From Candidatus Omnitrophota bacterium (GTDB lineage: Bacteria; Omnitrophota; Gorgyraeia; JABMRN01; RBG-13-46-9): 34,900 nucleotides of DNA. This document shows positions 1 to 9,944 of the stretch, piece after piece (the stretch's first letter is position 1; each line of letters begins with the position of its first letter). Location: positions 1 to 34,900 of the forward strand of contig JADHYN010000011.1 of assembly GCA_016782425.1 (NCBI GenBank), given 5' to 3'. The notes beneath the pieces are model-generated. The model saw only the letters and a list, made by a program, of their open reading frames with translations. It ran no database searches and had not been told where the DNA came from. The position numbers and the translations under genes were made by a program.

Positions 1-176
1 CCCCTGAGGGAATGCCACGAATAATAATTAGTTCGGTTCCAATCTGCGGGTTGTTGATGGATCCGGGATGATTTTAATTATGCGGTAAAAAGCTTGACAC
101 TTTACATAATAATTTTTTGAAGAAGAAAGAGCTCCGTCGCTAAATGCCAAGCCGCACTTGCCGATGCCCTCGCATT
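1..176 (+). mobile_element. Partial copy of the 3' noncoding end of the IS110-like element; any transposase would lie upstream of the window
   Basis: Near-identical to the reverse complement of 24328-24503, including a 47-nt identical stretch CTTGACACTTTACATAATAATTTTTTGAAGAAGAAAGAGCTCCGTCG. Confidence 0.65.
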
Positions 177-248
177 CTGTCAATTCTGCTCTCAATAAAA
201 GGTGTTTTGGGCTTGCATATAGGTGAGCATTATGATATATTTAGAGTC

Positions 249-1124
249 ATGAAAAGAAGTATAATTACGCTTATGTTTACTGTTTATCTTGTAGCGCTTT
301 TTGCGGGCGGGTGTGGCGGCCGCGGAGACAATGAGGTACTGGCGCGTATTGACAATAAGGAAACCATCACTGTCGGTGATTTCAATAATAGAATCAAGCG
401 ACTACCCGAGCGTTACCAGGAAGTTATAAATCAAAACAAGAAGGCTTTTTTGGATGAGCTTATTATAGACGCTATATTACATAAAGAAGCCTTGAATCAA
501 AAATTGTACGAAAACGAAGAAGTCAAGGGGATGGTCGGTGAGGCTACAAAAAAGATTTTAATCGCGCGCTTATTAAAAGAGGAAGTCGGCGATAAAGTTA
601 CGGTAACCGAAGAAGAGATCGAGGCTTACTACAGCAAGAACAATGAGCAGTTTACAGCGCCTGAGATGCTACGCGCTTCTCATATTCTTGTAAAAACCGA
701 GAAGGAAGCCAAAGACATCCTGGCAGAGCTGGCAAACGGCAGAAATTTTGAAGACCTGGCAAAAGCACGTTCAATGGACTCTTCGGCTAAAATCGGCGGC
801 GATATTGGTTCTTTCACCAGGCAACAGTTAGTGCCGGAATTCGAAGAGGCCAGTTTCAATTTGCAGGTCGGTGAAATATCAGGTATCGTGAAGACGAAAT
901 TCGGATACCATATTATCAAGCTTACAGAGCGAAAAGAGCCCCGCGTAAAAGAGCTTGCCGAGGTACGCGATGCAATCGAACAATCTCACAAAAGGCAAAA
1001 AGGCAAGCAGCGTTTTCAAGAATTTGTGGAAGACCTTAAAGAGAAATCCAAAATAACCGTCAATACAGACCTCCTAGAAAGCATATCCACCGAAGAAGCC
1101 CCGAAAGAAAAGCCCGAAGAATAA
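249..1124 (+). CDS. Peptidyl-prolyl cis-trans isomerase, PpiC/parvulin type, probable lipoprotein
   Basis: ORF 144..1124; in-frame ATG at 249 gives signal sequence MKRSIITLMFTVYLVALFAGGCGG with lipobox; parvulin motif RASHILVKTEKEAKDIL...GGDIGSFTRQQLVPEFEEASF. Confidence 0.85.
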   Translation: MKRSIITLMFTVYLVALFAGGCGGRGDNEVLARIDNKETITVGDFNNRIKRLPERYQEVINQNKKAFLDELIIDAILHKEALNQKLYENEEVKGMVGEATKKILIARLLKEEVGDKVTVTEEEIEAYYSKNNEQFTAPEMLRASHILVKTEKEAKDILAELANGRNFEDLAKARSMDSSAKIGGDIGSFTRQQLVPEFEEASFNLQVGEISGIVKTKFGYHIIKLTERKEPRVKELAEVRDAIEQSHKRQKGKQRFQEFVEDLKEKSKITVNTDLLESISTEEAPKEKPEE

Positions 1125-1127
1125 GAC

Positions 1128-2102
1128 ATGTCAAAAAGAGCACGGTTCGTTTTTAGTAGCGCAACAATTGTGTTTGTAGCGGTATTTTTATTCTGCGCGG
1201 CTCCGTCCGCATTCACCGAAGTGGTAGACAAGATACTTGTTATCGTAAACGATGAAATTATCACGCAGGGTGAAGTGGACAGGATCATGATACCCATATA
1301 CATTCAGTACAAAAATTTGTACAGCGGCCAGGAGCTTACAGAGAAACTTGACGAGGTAAGGCGTAATGTCATTGCCAGGCTTGTCCAGGATATGCTTCTC
1401 TTGTCCGAGGCAAAAAAAAGGGAAGTGGAAGTAACAGACGAAGAAGTAGAGCAAAGGATCGAGGAGATTAAGAAAAACTTTTCGAGTGATGAGGAGTTTG
1501 AGCAGGCCCTGCTAAAGGAAGACATAGCCCTGGGGTCTCTTAAAAAGAAACATAGGGAGCGGATTTTGATAGACAAGATCATAGACGCAGAAATCAGGGG
1601 TAAGGTTTCTGTTTCACCGAGCGAGCTGGTGGAATTTTACGAAACCAATAAAGAGAAATTTCGTGAGCCGCAAAAAGTAAAAGTGAAATCCATCCTCATC
1701 AAGGTAAGTGAAAAACGCCCGGAAAAAGAGTCGCTGAAACTGGCAAAAACGGTTTTGCGAAGACTTGAAGAGGGCGGTGATTTTGGGCTCCTGGCGCAGG
1801 AATATTCAGACGGCCCTTATGCGGAATCCGGCGGCCAAATGGGATGGGTAAGAGAAGGGGAGCTAATGGACAAGTTGAACGACCTCGTTTTTAGCCTGGA
1901 TGAAAACGAAATGTCAGGTATTTTAAAAACAAAACTGGGATTTCATATATTTCTGGTTGAGGAAAAAAAGCCGTCTAGTACCATGGAATTTAACAGCGCA
2001 AAGCCCATGATCGAGCAGATTACAATGAACAAAAAAATACAGGAAAAGCTTGGGCAATGGATAGAGAATCTGAAAAAGGATGCATACATCGCGTTTAGGT
2101 AA
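1128..2102 (+). CDS. SurA-like periplasmic chaperone / PPIase
   Basis: Signal peptide, SurA N-domain-like 'VDKILVIVNDEIITQGEVDR', parvulin domain 'GGQMGWVREGELMDKLNDLVFSL'. Confidence 0.85.
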   Translation: MSKRARFVFSSATIVFVAVFLFCAAPSAFTEVVDKILVIVNDEIITQGEVDRIMIPIYIQYKNLYSGQELTEKLDEVRRNVIARLVQDMLLLSEAKKREVEVTDEEVEQRIEEIKKNFSSDEEFEQALLKEDIALGSLKKKHRERILIDKIIDAEIRGKVSVSPSELVEFYETNKEKFREPQKVKVKSILIKVSEKRPEKESLKLAKTVLRRLEEGGDFGLLAQEYSDGPYAESGGQMGWVREGELMDKLNDLVFSLDENEMSGILKTKLGFHIFLVEEKKPSSTMEFNSAKPMIEQITMNKKIQEKLGQWIENLKKDAYIAFR

Positions 2103-3117
2103 AAAACTTGTTGTCATCACATCCGGCGACCCTGCAGGAATAGGTCCGGAAATAATCCTAAAATCACTCGCCGGTTTTTCGCCTTCCAAAAAAATACGCC
2201 AATCCCCAGGGGCAAGCCGCATATTCACTCCGTTGGTTATAGGCGATTACGGGGTATTTCAAAGGATTGCGAAAATATCAAAAATCGACATTTCTTCAAT
2301 CAAACCCAGGCGGCCCGGGAATTTCGGAATAAAAAAAGGCTTTATTAATTTCATAGACCTGAAAAATATTCCCCGCAACAAAATCTTTTTTGGAAAAACG
2401 AGTAAAATTTACGGTAAAGCCGCGATGGAATACGTCTCGTGCGGCGCTTTGATCGCCAGGTCCTTTAAGGGCGCGTCCCTGGTAACTGCCCCTATCAACA
2501 AGGCGTCGATAGCAAAAGCGGGTTACAACTTCGCCGGGCACACAGAATTTCTTTCGCATATTACGAAATCAAAAAAAGTAACAATGATGTTAGTCGGGGG
2601 CCCATTACGGGTAAGCCTTGTTTCCAGGCACGTAGCGATTAAAAACGTCGCAAAGTCCGTTACGAAAACCGAAATCATAAAAACACTCCAAAACACCCAC
2701 TATGCGCTTAAAAAGTTTTTCAAAATATCTTGCCCAAAAATTGGCATCGCAGGCCTTAATCCTCACGCGGGGGACGGCGGAGTTTTGGGGCGGGAGGAAA
2801 AAACCGTCATAGCTCCGGCTGTAACCTATGTGAAAAAGAAAATCAAAAATTCAAAATTTATAGGGCCGCTCCCGGCTGATACGCTTTTTTACAAGGCATA
2901 CAGGGGCAAGCTTGATGCCGTTTGCTGCATGTATCACGACCAAGGACTCATACCTCTTAAGATGGTGGCATTTGAAAAGGGGGTAAATTTTACAATAGGC
3001 CTTCCATTTATCCGCACATCCCCGGATCACGGTACGGGATTCGACATTGCCGGGCGCAACACGGCAAATCCGTCCTCTATGATCGAAGCGATAAAGCTGG
3101 CGGTCGGGTCGTGCTAA
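2080..3117 (+). CDS. pdxA: 4-hydroxythreonine-4-phosphate dehydrogenase
   Basis: 'VVITSGDPAGIGPEIILKSL', 'GHTEFL', 'GLNPHAGDGGVLGREE', 'MYHDQGLIPLKM' and 'IRTSPDHGTGFDIAG' are PdxA signatures. Confidence 0.95.
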   Translation: MHTSRLGKKLVVITSGDPAGIGPEIILKSLAGFSPSKKIRQSPGASRIFTPLVIGDYGVFQRIAKISKIDISSIKPRRPGNFGIKKGFINFIDLKNIPRNKIFFGKTSKIYGKAAMEYVSCGALIARSFKGASLVTAPINKASIAKAGYNFAGHTEFLSHITKSKKVTMMLVGGPLRVSLVSRHVAIKNVAKSVTKTEIIKTLQNTHYALKKFFKISCPKIGIAGLNPHAGDGGVLGREEKTVIAPAVTYVKKKIKNSKFIGPLPADTLFYKAYRGKLDAVCCMYHDQGLIPLKMVAFEKGVNFTIGLPFIRTSPDHGTGFDIAGRNTANPSSMIEAIKLAVGSC

Positions 3118-3935
3118 CGAAAACGGAACTAAAAACGCTTTGGGGTAAGCACGATTTCAGACCAATTAAGCGCCTGGGGCAAAACTTCCTCATTGATAAA
3201 AACGTAAAAGAGAAAATTTTAAAAAATATAGAGCTTGATTCCGAAGACATCGTTATAGAAATAGGCGCGGGATTTGCCGAAATTACTCTCGACCTAGCAG
3301 GGCAGGCGAAAAAAGTTTTTGCCTTTGAAAAAGACAAAAAAATCGTTACCATCCTTAAGAACGCATTTACCTTACCCTCTAACATAACGTTACTTCAAGA
3401 AGATTTTCTGGATGCAGATATAGAAAAAATTGCCCGGCACGGAAAAATAGTTGTCTATGGAAATATACCATATTTCGTGACTAGCCCCATAATCGAGAAA
3501 TTGATAAAAAATATTTCGTTAATAAAATGCGCATATCTTCTCATGCAGCGGGAGGTTGCGGATAGGATTCTGGCTGCGCCCGGTTCAAGGAAGATCGGGC
3601 GCCTCAGTTTATATGTCCAGTATTATACCGAGCCGAAACGCGTCTTTAAAGTCGGAAAAGACGCCTTTTATCCCGCGCCCAAAGTTGAATCTACTCTTTT
3701 AAGATTAGACCCCCTGCCAAACAGGCGCGTTCGGGTTAGAGATGAAAACGTTTTGTTTGATATTATAAAAAAAGCCTATAACCAGAGGCGAAAAACCATC
3801 TTGAATTCACTTTCCGGAAAGGGCGTGGGTAAAGAAAAGGTCTTAAGCGGCCTTAAAAGCGCTAAGATCGATCCTTTTTCGCGTGCCGAAGACCTATCTT
3901 TGCAGGACTTTGCGCGGCTGGCAAATACTCTTTGA
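3111..3935 (+). CDS. rsmA: 16S rRNA dimethyladenosine transferase (KsgA)
   Basis: 'RLGQNFLIDKNV', 'VIEIGAGFAEITLDLA', 'VVYGNIPYFVTSPII'; GTG start. Confidence 0.95.
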   Translation: MLTKTELKTLWGKHDFRPIKRLGQNFLIDKNVKEKILKNIELDSEDIVIEIGAGFAEITLDLAGQAKKVFAFEKDKKIVTILKNAFTLPSNITLLQEDFLDADIEKIARHGKIVVYGNIPYFVTSPIIEKLIKNISLIKCAYLLMQREVADRILAAPGSRKIGRLSLYVQYYTEPKRVFKVGKDAFYPAPKVESTLLRLDPLPNRRVRVRDENVLFDIIKKAYNQRRKTILNSLSGKGVGKEKVLSGLKSAKIDPFSRAEDLSLQDFARLANTL

Positions 3936-3936
3936 A

Positions 3937-3965
3937 TTGACAAACCATAGTATATATGGTAATTT
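3937..3965 (+). promoter_or_regulatory. Candidate promoter for gatCAB with dyad in the spacer
   Basis: TTGACA-17 nt-TAATTT; the spacer contains ACCATA-gtata-TATGGT. Confidence 0.35.
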
Positions 3966-3973
3966 AATGCAAT

Positions 3974-4276
3974 ATGCCTGACACAAACCCAATAGATAAG
4001 AAAACGGTTGAACACGTAGCCAGGCTGGCGCGTATTAATTTATCGGCGCAGGAGATCGGGCTTTATAAGAAGCAGCTGGCCGATATCCTGGAATACATAA
4101 ACAAGTTAAACAAGGTAGACGTTAAAAACACTCTTCCCACCAGCCACCCCATGGGGAAAATAAAAAACGTATTCAGAAAAGACAGTGCAAAGAAATCTCT
4201 TCCCGTAGAAGACGTTCTCCGTAACGCACCCAATAAAAAGGACAGCCTTTTTGTTGTGCCTAAAATAATCGGATAA
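3974..4276 (+). CDS. gatC: Asp/Glu-tRNA amidotransferase subunit C
   Basis: 'VEHVARLARINLSAQEIGLYKKQLADILEYINKLNKVD'; upstream of gatA. Confidence 0.93.
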   Translation: MPDTNPIDKKTVEHVARLARINLSAQEIGLYKKQLADILEYINKLNKVDVKNTLPTSHPMGKIKNVFRKDSAKKSLPVEDVLRNAPNKKDSLFVVPKIIG

Positions 4277-4277
4277 T

Positions 4278-5657
4278 ATGCATAGTAAAAAAGCCATTTC
4301 AAATACGGCAAAGTCTTGTTTAGACAGGATAGGCGCTATAAATGAGAAGCTAAATGCGATTATTTATATCGATAAGGATAAGGTGCGCAGGAGCGCCGAG
4401 GAGAAACCTTCAGGCATACCCGTTACCATTAAGGACAATATTTGCGTCAAGGACGAGCCAACAACATGCGCTTCAAAAATATTGGAAAACTTTAAGCCTC
4501 CCTATGATGCCACCGTTATCAAAAAGCTAAAAGATGCAGGTTTCATCTTAATGGGAAAAGCCAATATGGATGAGTTTGCCTTCGGTTCTTCCTGCGAAAC
4601 ATCGTGCTACGGCCCAACCCGGAACCCGTGGGACACGAAGAGAATACCGGGTGGTTCAAGCGGTGGCTCTGCATGCGCGGTAGCCTCAGGAGAAGTACCG
4701 ATGGCTCTAGGCTCGGATACCGGAGGCTCAATCAGGCAACCCGCAGCCCTTTCGGGTATTGTGGGCATGAAACCGACATACGGAAGGGTTTCACGTTATG
4801 GCCTTATAGCGTTTGCTTCAAGTTTAGACCAGATCGGACCGCTTGCCGGAAATGTACGCGACGCGGCCGTGCTTCTTAACGCAATCTCCGGCTATGACGA
4901 ATTAGACTCGACGTCTCGGGATGTAGCGTGCCCTGATTTTACAAAATCCCTTGAAAATGACGTAAGAAAAATAAAGATAGGCGTACCAAGAGAATATTTT
5001 CCGGAGAAGGGTTTGGACGGAGAGGTTAAAGGGGCTATTCTGGAATCAAAAGATATCTTACAGGACCTCGGTGTCGAACTTATTGATATTGGTCTGCCGC
5101 ATACTGAGTATGCGCTAAGCTGTTACTATATAATTGCGCCCGCGGAGGCAAGCTCTAACCTTGCGCGTTTTGACGGGGATCAATACGGCCTGCGGAAAGA
5201 CGCAAAAAACATGATCGACATGCACCTTAAGACGCGGACGGCCGGCTTCGGAGATGAAGCAAAAAGAAGGATTCTCCTCGGGACATATTCACTATCCAGC
5301 GGTTATTACGAGGCCTACTACTTAAAAGCGATGAAGGTTCGGACCAAGATAAAAAATGATTTTCTCGAAGCGTTTAAAAAGTGCGACGTGATATTAACGC
5401 CGACAACTCCCGCTCCCGCCTTTAAAATCGGCGAAAAGATAAACGACCCCTTAGGCATGTACCTGTCAGACATCTTTACGATTCCCGCAAATCTGGCAGG
5501 CATACCGGGCATATCCATACCGTGCGGCTTTACGAAAAAGGGGCTCCCCATAGGCCTGCAGCTTCTCGGCAAGCCTTTTGACGAAGAAACCCTCTTCAGG
5601 GTTGCGTACGCGTTTGAACAGAATACGGAATTTCACAAACGAAAACCGAATATTTAA
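4278..5657 (+). CDS. gatA: Asp/Glu-tRNA amidotransferase subunit A
   Basis: Amidase signature 'GSDTGGSIRQPAALSGIVGMKPTYGRVSRYGLIAFASSLDQIGP'. Confidence 0.97.
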   Translation: MHSKKAISNTAKSCLDRIGAINEKLNAIIYIDKDKVRRSAEEKPSGIPVTIKDNICVKDEPTTCASKILENFKPPYDATVIKKLKDAGFILMGKANMDEFAFGSSCETSCYGPTRNPWDTKRIPGGSSGGSACAVASGEVPMALGSDTGGSIRQPAALSGIVGMKPTYGRVSRYGLIAFASSLDQIGPLAGNVRDAAVLLNAISGYDELDSTSRDVACPDFTKSLENDVRKIKIGVPREYFPEKGLDGEVKGAILESKDILQDLGVELIDIGLPHTEYALSCYYIIAPAEASSNLARFDGDQYGLRKDAKNMIDMHLKTRTAGFGDEAKRRILLGTYSLSSGYYEAYYLKAMKVRTKIKNDFLEAFKKCDVILTPTTPAPAFKIGEKINDPLGMYLSDIFTIPANLAGIPGISIPCGFTKKGLPIGLQLLGKPFDEETLFRVAYAFEQNTEFHKRKPNI

Positions 5658-5658
5658 A

Positions 5659-7095
5659 ATGAAAAACTACGAAGTGGTCATAGGCCTGGAGGCGCACGTT
5701 CACCTTTTAACGGAAAGCAAGGCATTCTGCGGTTGCAGCACAAAGTTCGGTTTAGAGCCCAATAGCTCAACGTGCCCTGTTTGCCTGGGCCTGCCCGGAT
5801 CACTGCCGGTCCTAAATGAGAAAGCGTTTCTTTACGCGATAAAAACAGCGCTTGCCCTACGTTGCACGATTCAGGATTTAATAAAATTCGACAGAAAAAA
5901 TTATTATTACCCCGACCTACCTAAAAATTACCAAATATCACAATACGATATGCCGCTTGCCTATGACGGCGCAATCGAGATTGAAAGCCAAGAGAGTAAA
6001 AAGAAAATACGCGTCAAGCGCGTGCACTTAGAAGAGGATGCCGGCAAGCTGATGCACGAGGCGGAAAAGGGCGTAAGTTACGTGGATTTCAATAGGGCCG
6101 GTATTCCGCTTTTGGAAATCGTAAGCGAACCGGATATACGTTCTCCCGAAGATGCGAGCGCATATCTGGTAAATTTAAAAGCTATTTTAAAATACCTAAA
6201 AGTATCAGATTGCAACATGGAAGAGGGCAGCTTAAGGTGTGACGCCAACATATCCGTAAGGCCCGAAGGCGCAAAATCTCTCGGCGTAAAAACAGAGCTT
6301 AAAAACATGAATTCGTTTAAGGCCGTAAGAGACGCCCTCTCTTACGAAGCCGAAAGACAGATTGACCTGCTTACCTCAGGTGAAAAGATACAGCAGGAGA
6401 CGCGTCTCTGGGATGAAGCTAAGGGTTTAACTATAGCCATGAGGTCAAAAGAGGATACCCAGGATTACCGTTATTTTCCCGAGCCCGATCTGGTTCCTTT
6501 CACTGTCGACAAGAACAAGATAGACCAGATGATGCGTTCTCTACCCGAGCTTCCCCAGGCCAAAAAAAAGCGTTTTATTTCCGATTATTCCATAAGCGAT
6601 TATGATGCTAGCGTATTAACTCGCGAAGCTGATATATCGGATTTTTTCGAAGCAACAATAAAGACGTACAATAACCCAAAGGAAATAGCAAATTGGCTTT
6701 TGGGAGATATTGCTTCGCTTCTGAATGCGCGTAAGGTTTCGATCGCCAAGACAAGACTCAAGCCCGGGCACCTCGCCGAAATGCTAGAACTGATTCACTC
6801 AGAAGAGATAAGCGGCAAGATCGCAAAGGAAATTCTGCCGGAAGTTTTTGAGAAGGGTTTATCACCGAAAGAAATAGTGCGGCAAAAAGGCCTTAAGCAA
6901 ATAAAAGATACAGGAGAGCTTATTTCGATAATCGAGCTCGTACTAAAAGAAAATGAAAAATCCGCAAATGATTACAAGGCAGGCAAAAAAAATGCGCTAA
7001 TGTTTCTTGTGGGACAGATTATGAAAAAAACAAAGGGTAAGGCCAACCCAAAGATTGTAAACGATATTCTCAAAAATATGTTGGGAGGAAAGTAA
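5659..7095 (+). CDS. gatB: Asp/Glu-tRNA amidotransferase subunit B
   Basis: 'YEVVIGLEAHVHLLTESKAFCGC', 'PDLPKNYQISQYDMPL'; conserved start at in-frame ATG 5659 of ORF 5578..7095. Confidence 0.96.
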   Translation: MKNYEVVIGLEAHVHLLTESKAFCGCSTKFGLEPNSSTCPVCLGLPGSLPVLNEKAFLYAIKTALALRCTIQDLIKFDRKNYYYPDLPKNYQISQYDMPLAYDGAIEIESQESKKKIRVKRVHLEEDAGKLMHEAEKGVSYVDFNRAGIPLLEIVSEPDIRSPEDASAYLVNLKAILKYLKVSDCNMEEGSLRCDANISVRPEGAKSLGVKTELKNMNSFKAVRDALSYEAERQIDLLTSGEKIQQETRLWDEAKGLTIAMRSKEDTQDYRYFPEPDLVPFTVDKNKIDQMMRSLPELPQAKKKRFISDYSISDYDASVLTREADISDFFEATIKTYNNPKEIANWLLGDIASLLNARKVSIAKTRLKPGHLAEMLELIHSEEISGKIAKEILPEVFEKGLSPKEIVRQKGLKQIKDTGELISIIELVLKENEKSANDYKAGKKNALMFLVGQIMKKTKGKANPKIVNDILKNMLGGK

Positions 7096-7098
7096 GGC

Positions 7099-8310
7099 AT
7101 GGGCAATGTTATTTTAAAAAAACTAGTTTTCGTTTTTCTGATCTTATGCGGTTTTGCGTATTTTAATGAATACGATAAAGCTCGCGGGGCGGATCGGGAT
7201 GCCGAACTGTATAAACAGATCGAGCTATTTTCAGATGCGGTAACCATAGTCCGGTCGGACTACGTGGAAAACCCGGAGCCGAAAAAACTCGTGTACGGCG
7301 CGCTAAGCGGCATGCTTTCCTCGCTAGACGGATACAGCCAATTCATGGACCCCGACGAATTTAAGGAGATGCAGATAGAAACTAAAGGCGAATTCGGGGG
7401 CTTAGGCATCGAAATTGCCATAAGAGACAATGCGCTTACAGTCATAGCGCCGATGGACGGTACCCCGGCCCACAAAGCCGGTATAAAGGCCGGAGACAAA
7501 ATTGTTAAAATCGACGGAGAGTTGACGCAGGATATTACCCTTACAGGCGCTGTAAAAAAATTAAGGGGCAAACCCAAAACAAAGGTTGTGCTTTCGATTT
7601 TTCGCAAAGGTGAAAAAGACCTATTGGACTTTACCATTGTACGCAGCATTATCAAATTGGAAAGCATAAAGACTGCTAAGATGTTGGATGGCGAGCTGGG
7701 ATATGTTAAATTGATAGAGTTTCAGGAGAAAACTCCCAGTGACCTGGAAAAAGCGCTTTTAGAATTGAAACAAAAGGGAATGAAAGGCCTGATCCTTGAC
7801 GTGCGCAACAATCCGGGCGGTCTTCTGGACACGGCCTATGAAGTTTCAAATAAATTTTTACCGGAAGGCAAAGTTATAGTATCGCTGGAAGGCCGCGTTC
7901 CGAAACAAAACAAAATATATAAATCTCACGGAAAAACAAATTTCACCGATTTTCCCTTGGTTGTCCTTGTTAACGAAGGATCAGCCAGCGCCTCTGAAAT
8001 CGTCGCAGGAGCGATGCAGGACAATAAACGCGGAACGATTGTGGGAACTACTACATTTGGCAAGGGCTCGGTCCAGACCGTCGTGCCGTTAGATGACGGT
8101 TCTGCGGTTAGGTTAACTACCGCCGCCTATCACACACCAAGTGGACGCGTAATAAGCAATAAAGGCATAATTCCTGATGTCGAGATAAAGCCTGAAGAAA
8201 AACCTGATGGGACTGAGCCCGAGACACCTGTAAAAGATAATCAACTACAGGCTGCCATAGATGTCTTGAAGCAGAAAGTAGCAGACAAAATCAAGGGCAA
8301 GCACACATAG
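7099..8310 (+). CDS. S41 family C-terminal processing peptidase (PDZ domain)
   Basis: N-terminal membrane segment, PDZ domain, catalytic motifs 'VNEGSASASEIVAGAMQD' and 'TFGKGSVQTV'. Confidence 0.93.
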   Translation: MGNVILKKLVFVFLILCGFAYFNEYDKARGADRDAELYKQIELFSDAVTIVRSDYVENPEPKKLVYGALSGMLSSLDGYSQFMDPDEFKEMQIETKGEFGGLGIEIAIRDNALTVIAPMDGTPAHKAGIKAGDKIVKIDGELTQDITLTGAVKKLRGKPKTKVVLSIFRKGEKDLLDFTIVRSIIKLESIKTAKMLDGELGYVKLIEFQEKTPSDLEKALLELKQKGMKGLILDVRNNPGGLLDTAYEVSNKFLPEGKVIVSLEGRVPKQNKIYKSHGKTNFTDFPLVVLVNEGSASASEIVAGAMQDNKRGTIVGTTTFGKGSVQTVVPLDDGSAVRLTTAAYHTPSGRVISNKGIIPDVEIKPEEKPDGTEPETPVKDNQLQAAIDVLKQKVADKIKGKHT

Positions 8311-8362
8311 TATATTATTATATGTTATTTACTTGCGAACAATATATTTGTAGGGTATACTT

Positions 8363-9352
8363 ATGATAACTACATTAGGAGTCGAGACCTCCTGCGATGA
8401 AACAGCAATAGCCGTGATCCGAGAGGGTCGGATATTGTCCAGCGTTGTGTCATCCAGTGTCCCGTTGCATGAAAGATTCGGGGGCGTAATTCCGGAGATA
8501 GCATCAAGATACCATATTGAATATGTTAACAAAGTAGCAAAAAGGGCCTTGAGAAACGCAAAAATTACTTTTGATGATTTGGATTTGATCGCCGCAACAG
8601 AAACGCCCGGCCTCCCGGGCTCTCTTCTTGTGGGGTTATCGTTTGCCAGGGCAATGAGCTATGCGCTTGATTTACCGTTTATAAACGTAAATCATGTACA
8701 CGCCCATCTTTTTGCTAACTTTTTATCCAAAGATTCCGAGCGGCTCAGGTTTCCGTTTGTTGGTTGCGTGGTTTCGGGTGGCCACACAAATATTTTTATT
8801 TGTAGGTCCCTTAAAGATTTCGAACTAATCGGCAAAACAAAGGATGATGCCATCGGAGAGGCGTTTGATAAGGTTGCGAAGATTTTGGGTATCGGATATC
8901 CTGGCGGGCCCAAAATCGAAAAATACGCTAGAATTTTTTCGCGCCCGGCCTTCATGCCGGTTAAATCAAATAAGCCGATCAACTTTCCCAGGGCCTACAT
9001 GGACAACGATTCCTTCGATTTTAGCTTAAGCGGAATAAAGACCGCTGTTCTTTATCATGTTAAGAAAAAAAAGATTTCCCGACGAGAAATTTCAAGAATC
9101 TCCTGGTCTTTCCAGGAGGCTGTGTTTGATGTCCTGGCGGAACGCGTGGGAAAAGCCTGTAAAAAGTTTAAAATTAAAGACGTTTTCTTCGGAGGAGGCG
9201 TCATATCGAACGGGCGATTGCGCGCCAAATTCGAGCGTATCTCGGTAAATTCGGGATACAGGTTTTTTTATCCGCCGCCGGCGTTATGCGTAGATAACGC
9301 CGCTATGATTGCAGGTTTGGGTGAAGTTTTATTTAAAAACAAAAAACAGTAA
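8363..9352 (+). CDS. tsaD: tRNA N6-adenosine threonylcarbamoyltransferase
   Basis: 'TLGVETSCDETAIAVI', 'ATETPGLPGSLLVGLSFAR', 'NHVHAHLFANF', 'VVSGGHTNIF', 'GGGVISNGRLR'. Confidence 0.95.
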   Translation: MITTLGVETSCDETAIAVIREGRILSSVVSSSVPLHERFGGVIPEIASRYHIEYVNKVAKRALRNAKITFDDLDLIAATETPGLPGSLLVGLSFARAMSYALDLPFINVNHVHAHLFANFLSKDSERLRFPFVGCVVSGGHTNIFICRSLKDFELIGKTKDDAIGEAFDKVAKILGIGYPGGPKIEKYARIFSRPAFMPVKSNKPINFPRAYMDNDSFDFSLSGIKTAVLYHVKKKKISRREISRISWSFQEAVFDVLAERVGKACKKFKIKDVFFGGGVISNGRLRAKFERISVNSGYRFFYPPPALCVDNAAMIAGLGEVLFKNKKQ

Positions 9353-9369
9353 ATGAAAGGGGGTAGCGC

Positions 9370-9906
9370 ATGGCTCTTAGAAGAAGAAATGAAGTTCCAG
9401 AGGAAAAAGTTCTGGAGGTTGATGCAAGCATGCAAGGCACGCTTACATTTAAAGACCCGGTAAATTTAAGGATTAACGGTAAGTTTGAAGGAAAGCTCCT
9501 CACAAAAGGCATCCTCATGGTCGGCGAGCACGCCGTTGTAAACGCTGATATTGGCGGTGATATTATAACTGTTGCCGGTAGGGTTAATGGCGACATTAAG
9601 GCCTCTAAGGAGTTGAACTTGATAGCGCCTGCGTTCATCGTGGGAGACATAAAAACTCCCGCTCTTCGCATTGCGCAGGGTGCTATTATCGAAGGCTATT
9701 GTAACATGATTTCAGACAAGAAGGATGGAGGGCCCGTTTCTGACATGCTTACAATTGACCAGGTTGCCAAGTTTTTGGAAGTTGACAAGAACGTAGTTAC
9801 CGAGTGGGCTGATACCGGCAAGCTCCCGGCCGTCAAAGACGGTTCCAGATGGAGTTTTGAAAGATCTAAAATTGAGGAATGGCTCACAAGCGAAAAGATT
9901 AAGTAA
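9370..9906 (+). CDS. Bactofilin domain fused to C-terminal excisionase-type HTH
   Basis: N-terminal bactofilin-like beta repeats 'LRINGKFEGKLLTKGILMVGEHAVVNADIGGDIITVAGRVNGDI'; C-terminal 'MLTIDQVAKFLEVDKNVVTEWADTGKLPAVKDGSRWSFERSKIEEWL'. Confidence 0.85.
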   Translation: MALRRRNEVPEEKVLEVDASMQGTLTFKDPVNLRINGKFEGKLLTKGILMVGEHAVVNADIGGDIITVAGRVNGDIKASKELNLIAPAFIVGDIKTPALRIAQGAIIEGYCNMISDKKDGGPVSDMLTIDQVAKFLEVDKNVVTEWADTGKLPAVKDGSRWSFERSKIEEWLTSEKIK

Positions 9907-9944
9907 ATAAAAGTAGCCGAAAATAGCAGAAGCTAAGTAAGATT

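Noticed and set aside
94-120. TTGACA in the IS end as an outward promoter
   Set aside because: No acceptable -10 at 16-18 nt spacing; retained only as a conserved repeat word.
144-248. N-terminal 35 residues of ORF 144..1124
   Set aside because: Encoded partly by the IS-end repeat; the signal peptide begins at the internal ATG 249, so upstream codons are likely untranslated.
8333-8361. TTGCGA-17 nt-TATACT as a tsaD promoter
   Set aside because: Predicted transcription start would fall downstream of the tsaD ATG at 8363, and the N-terminal motif requires that ATG.
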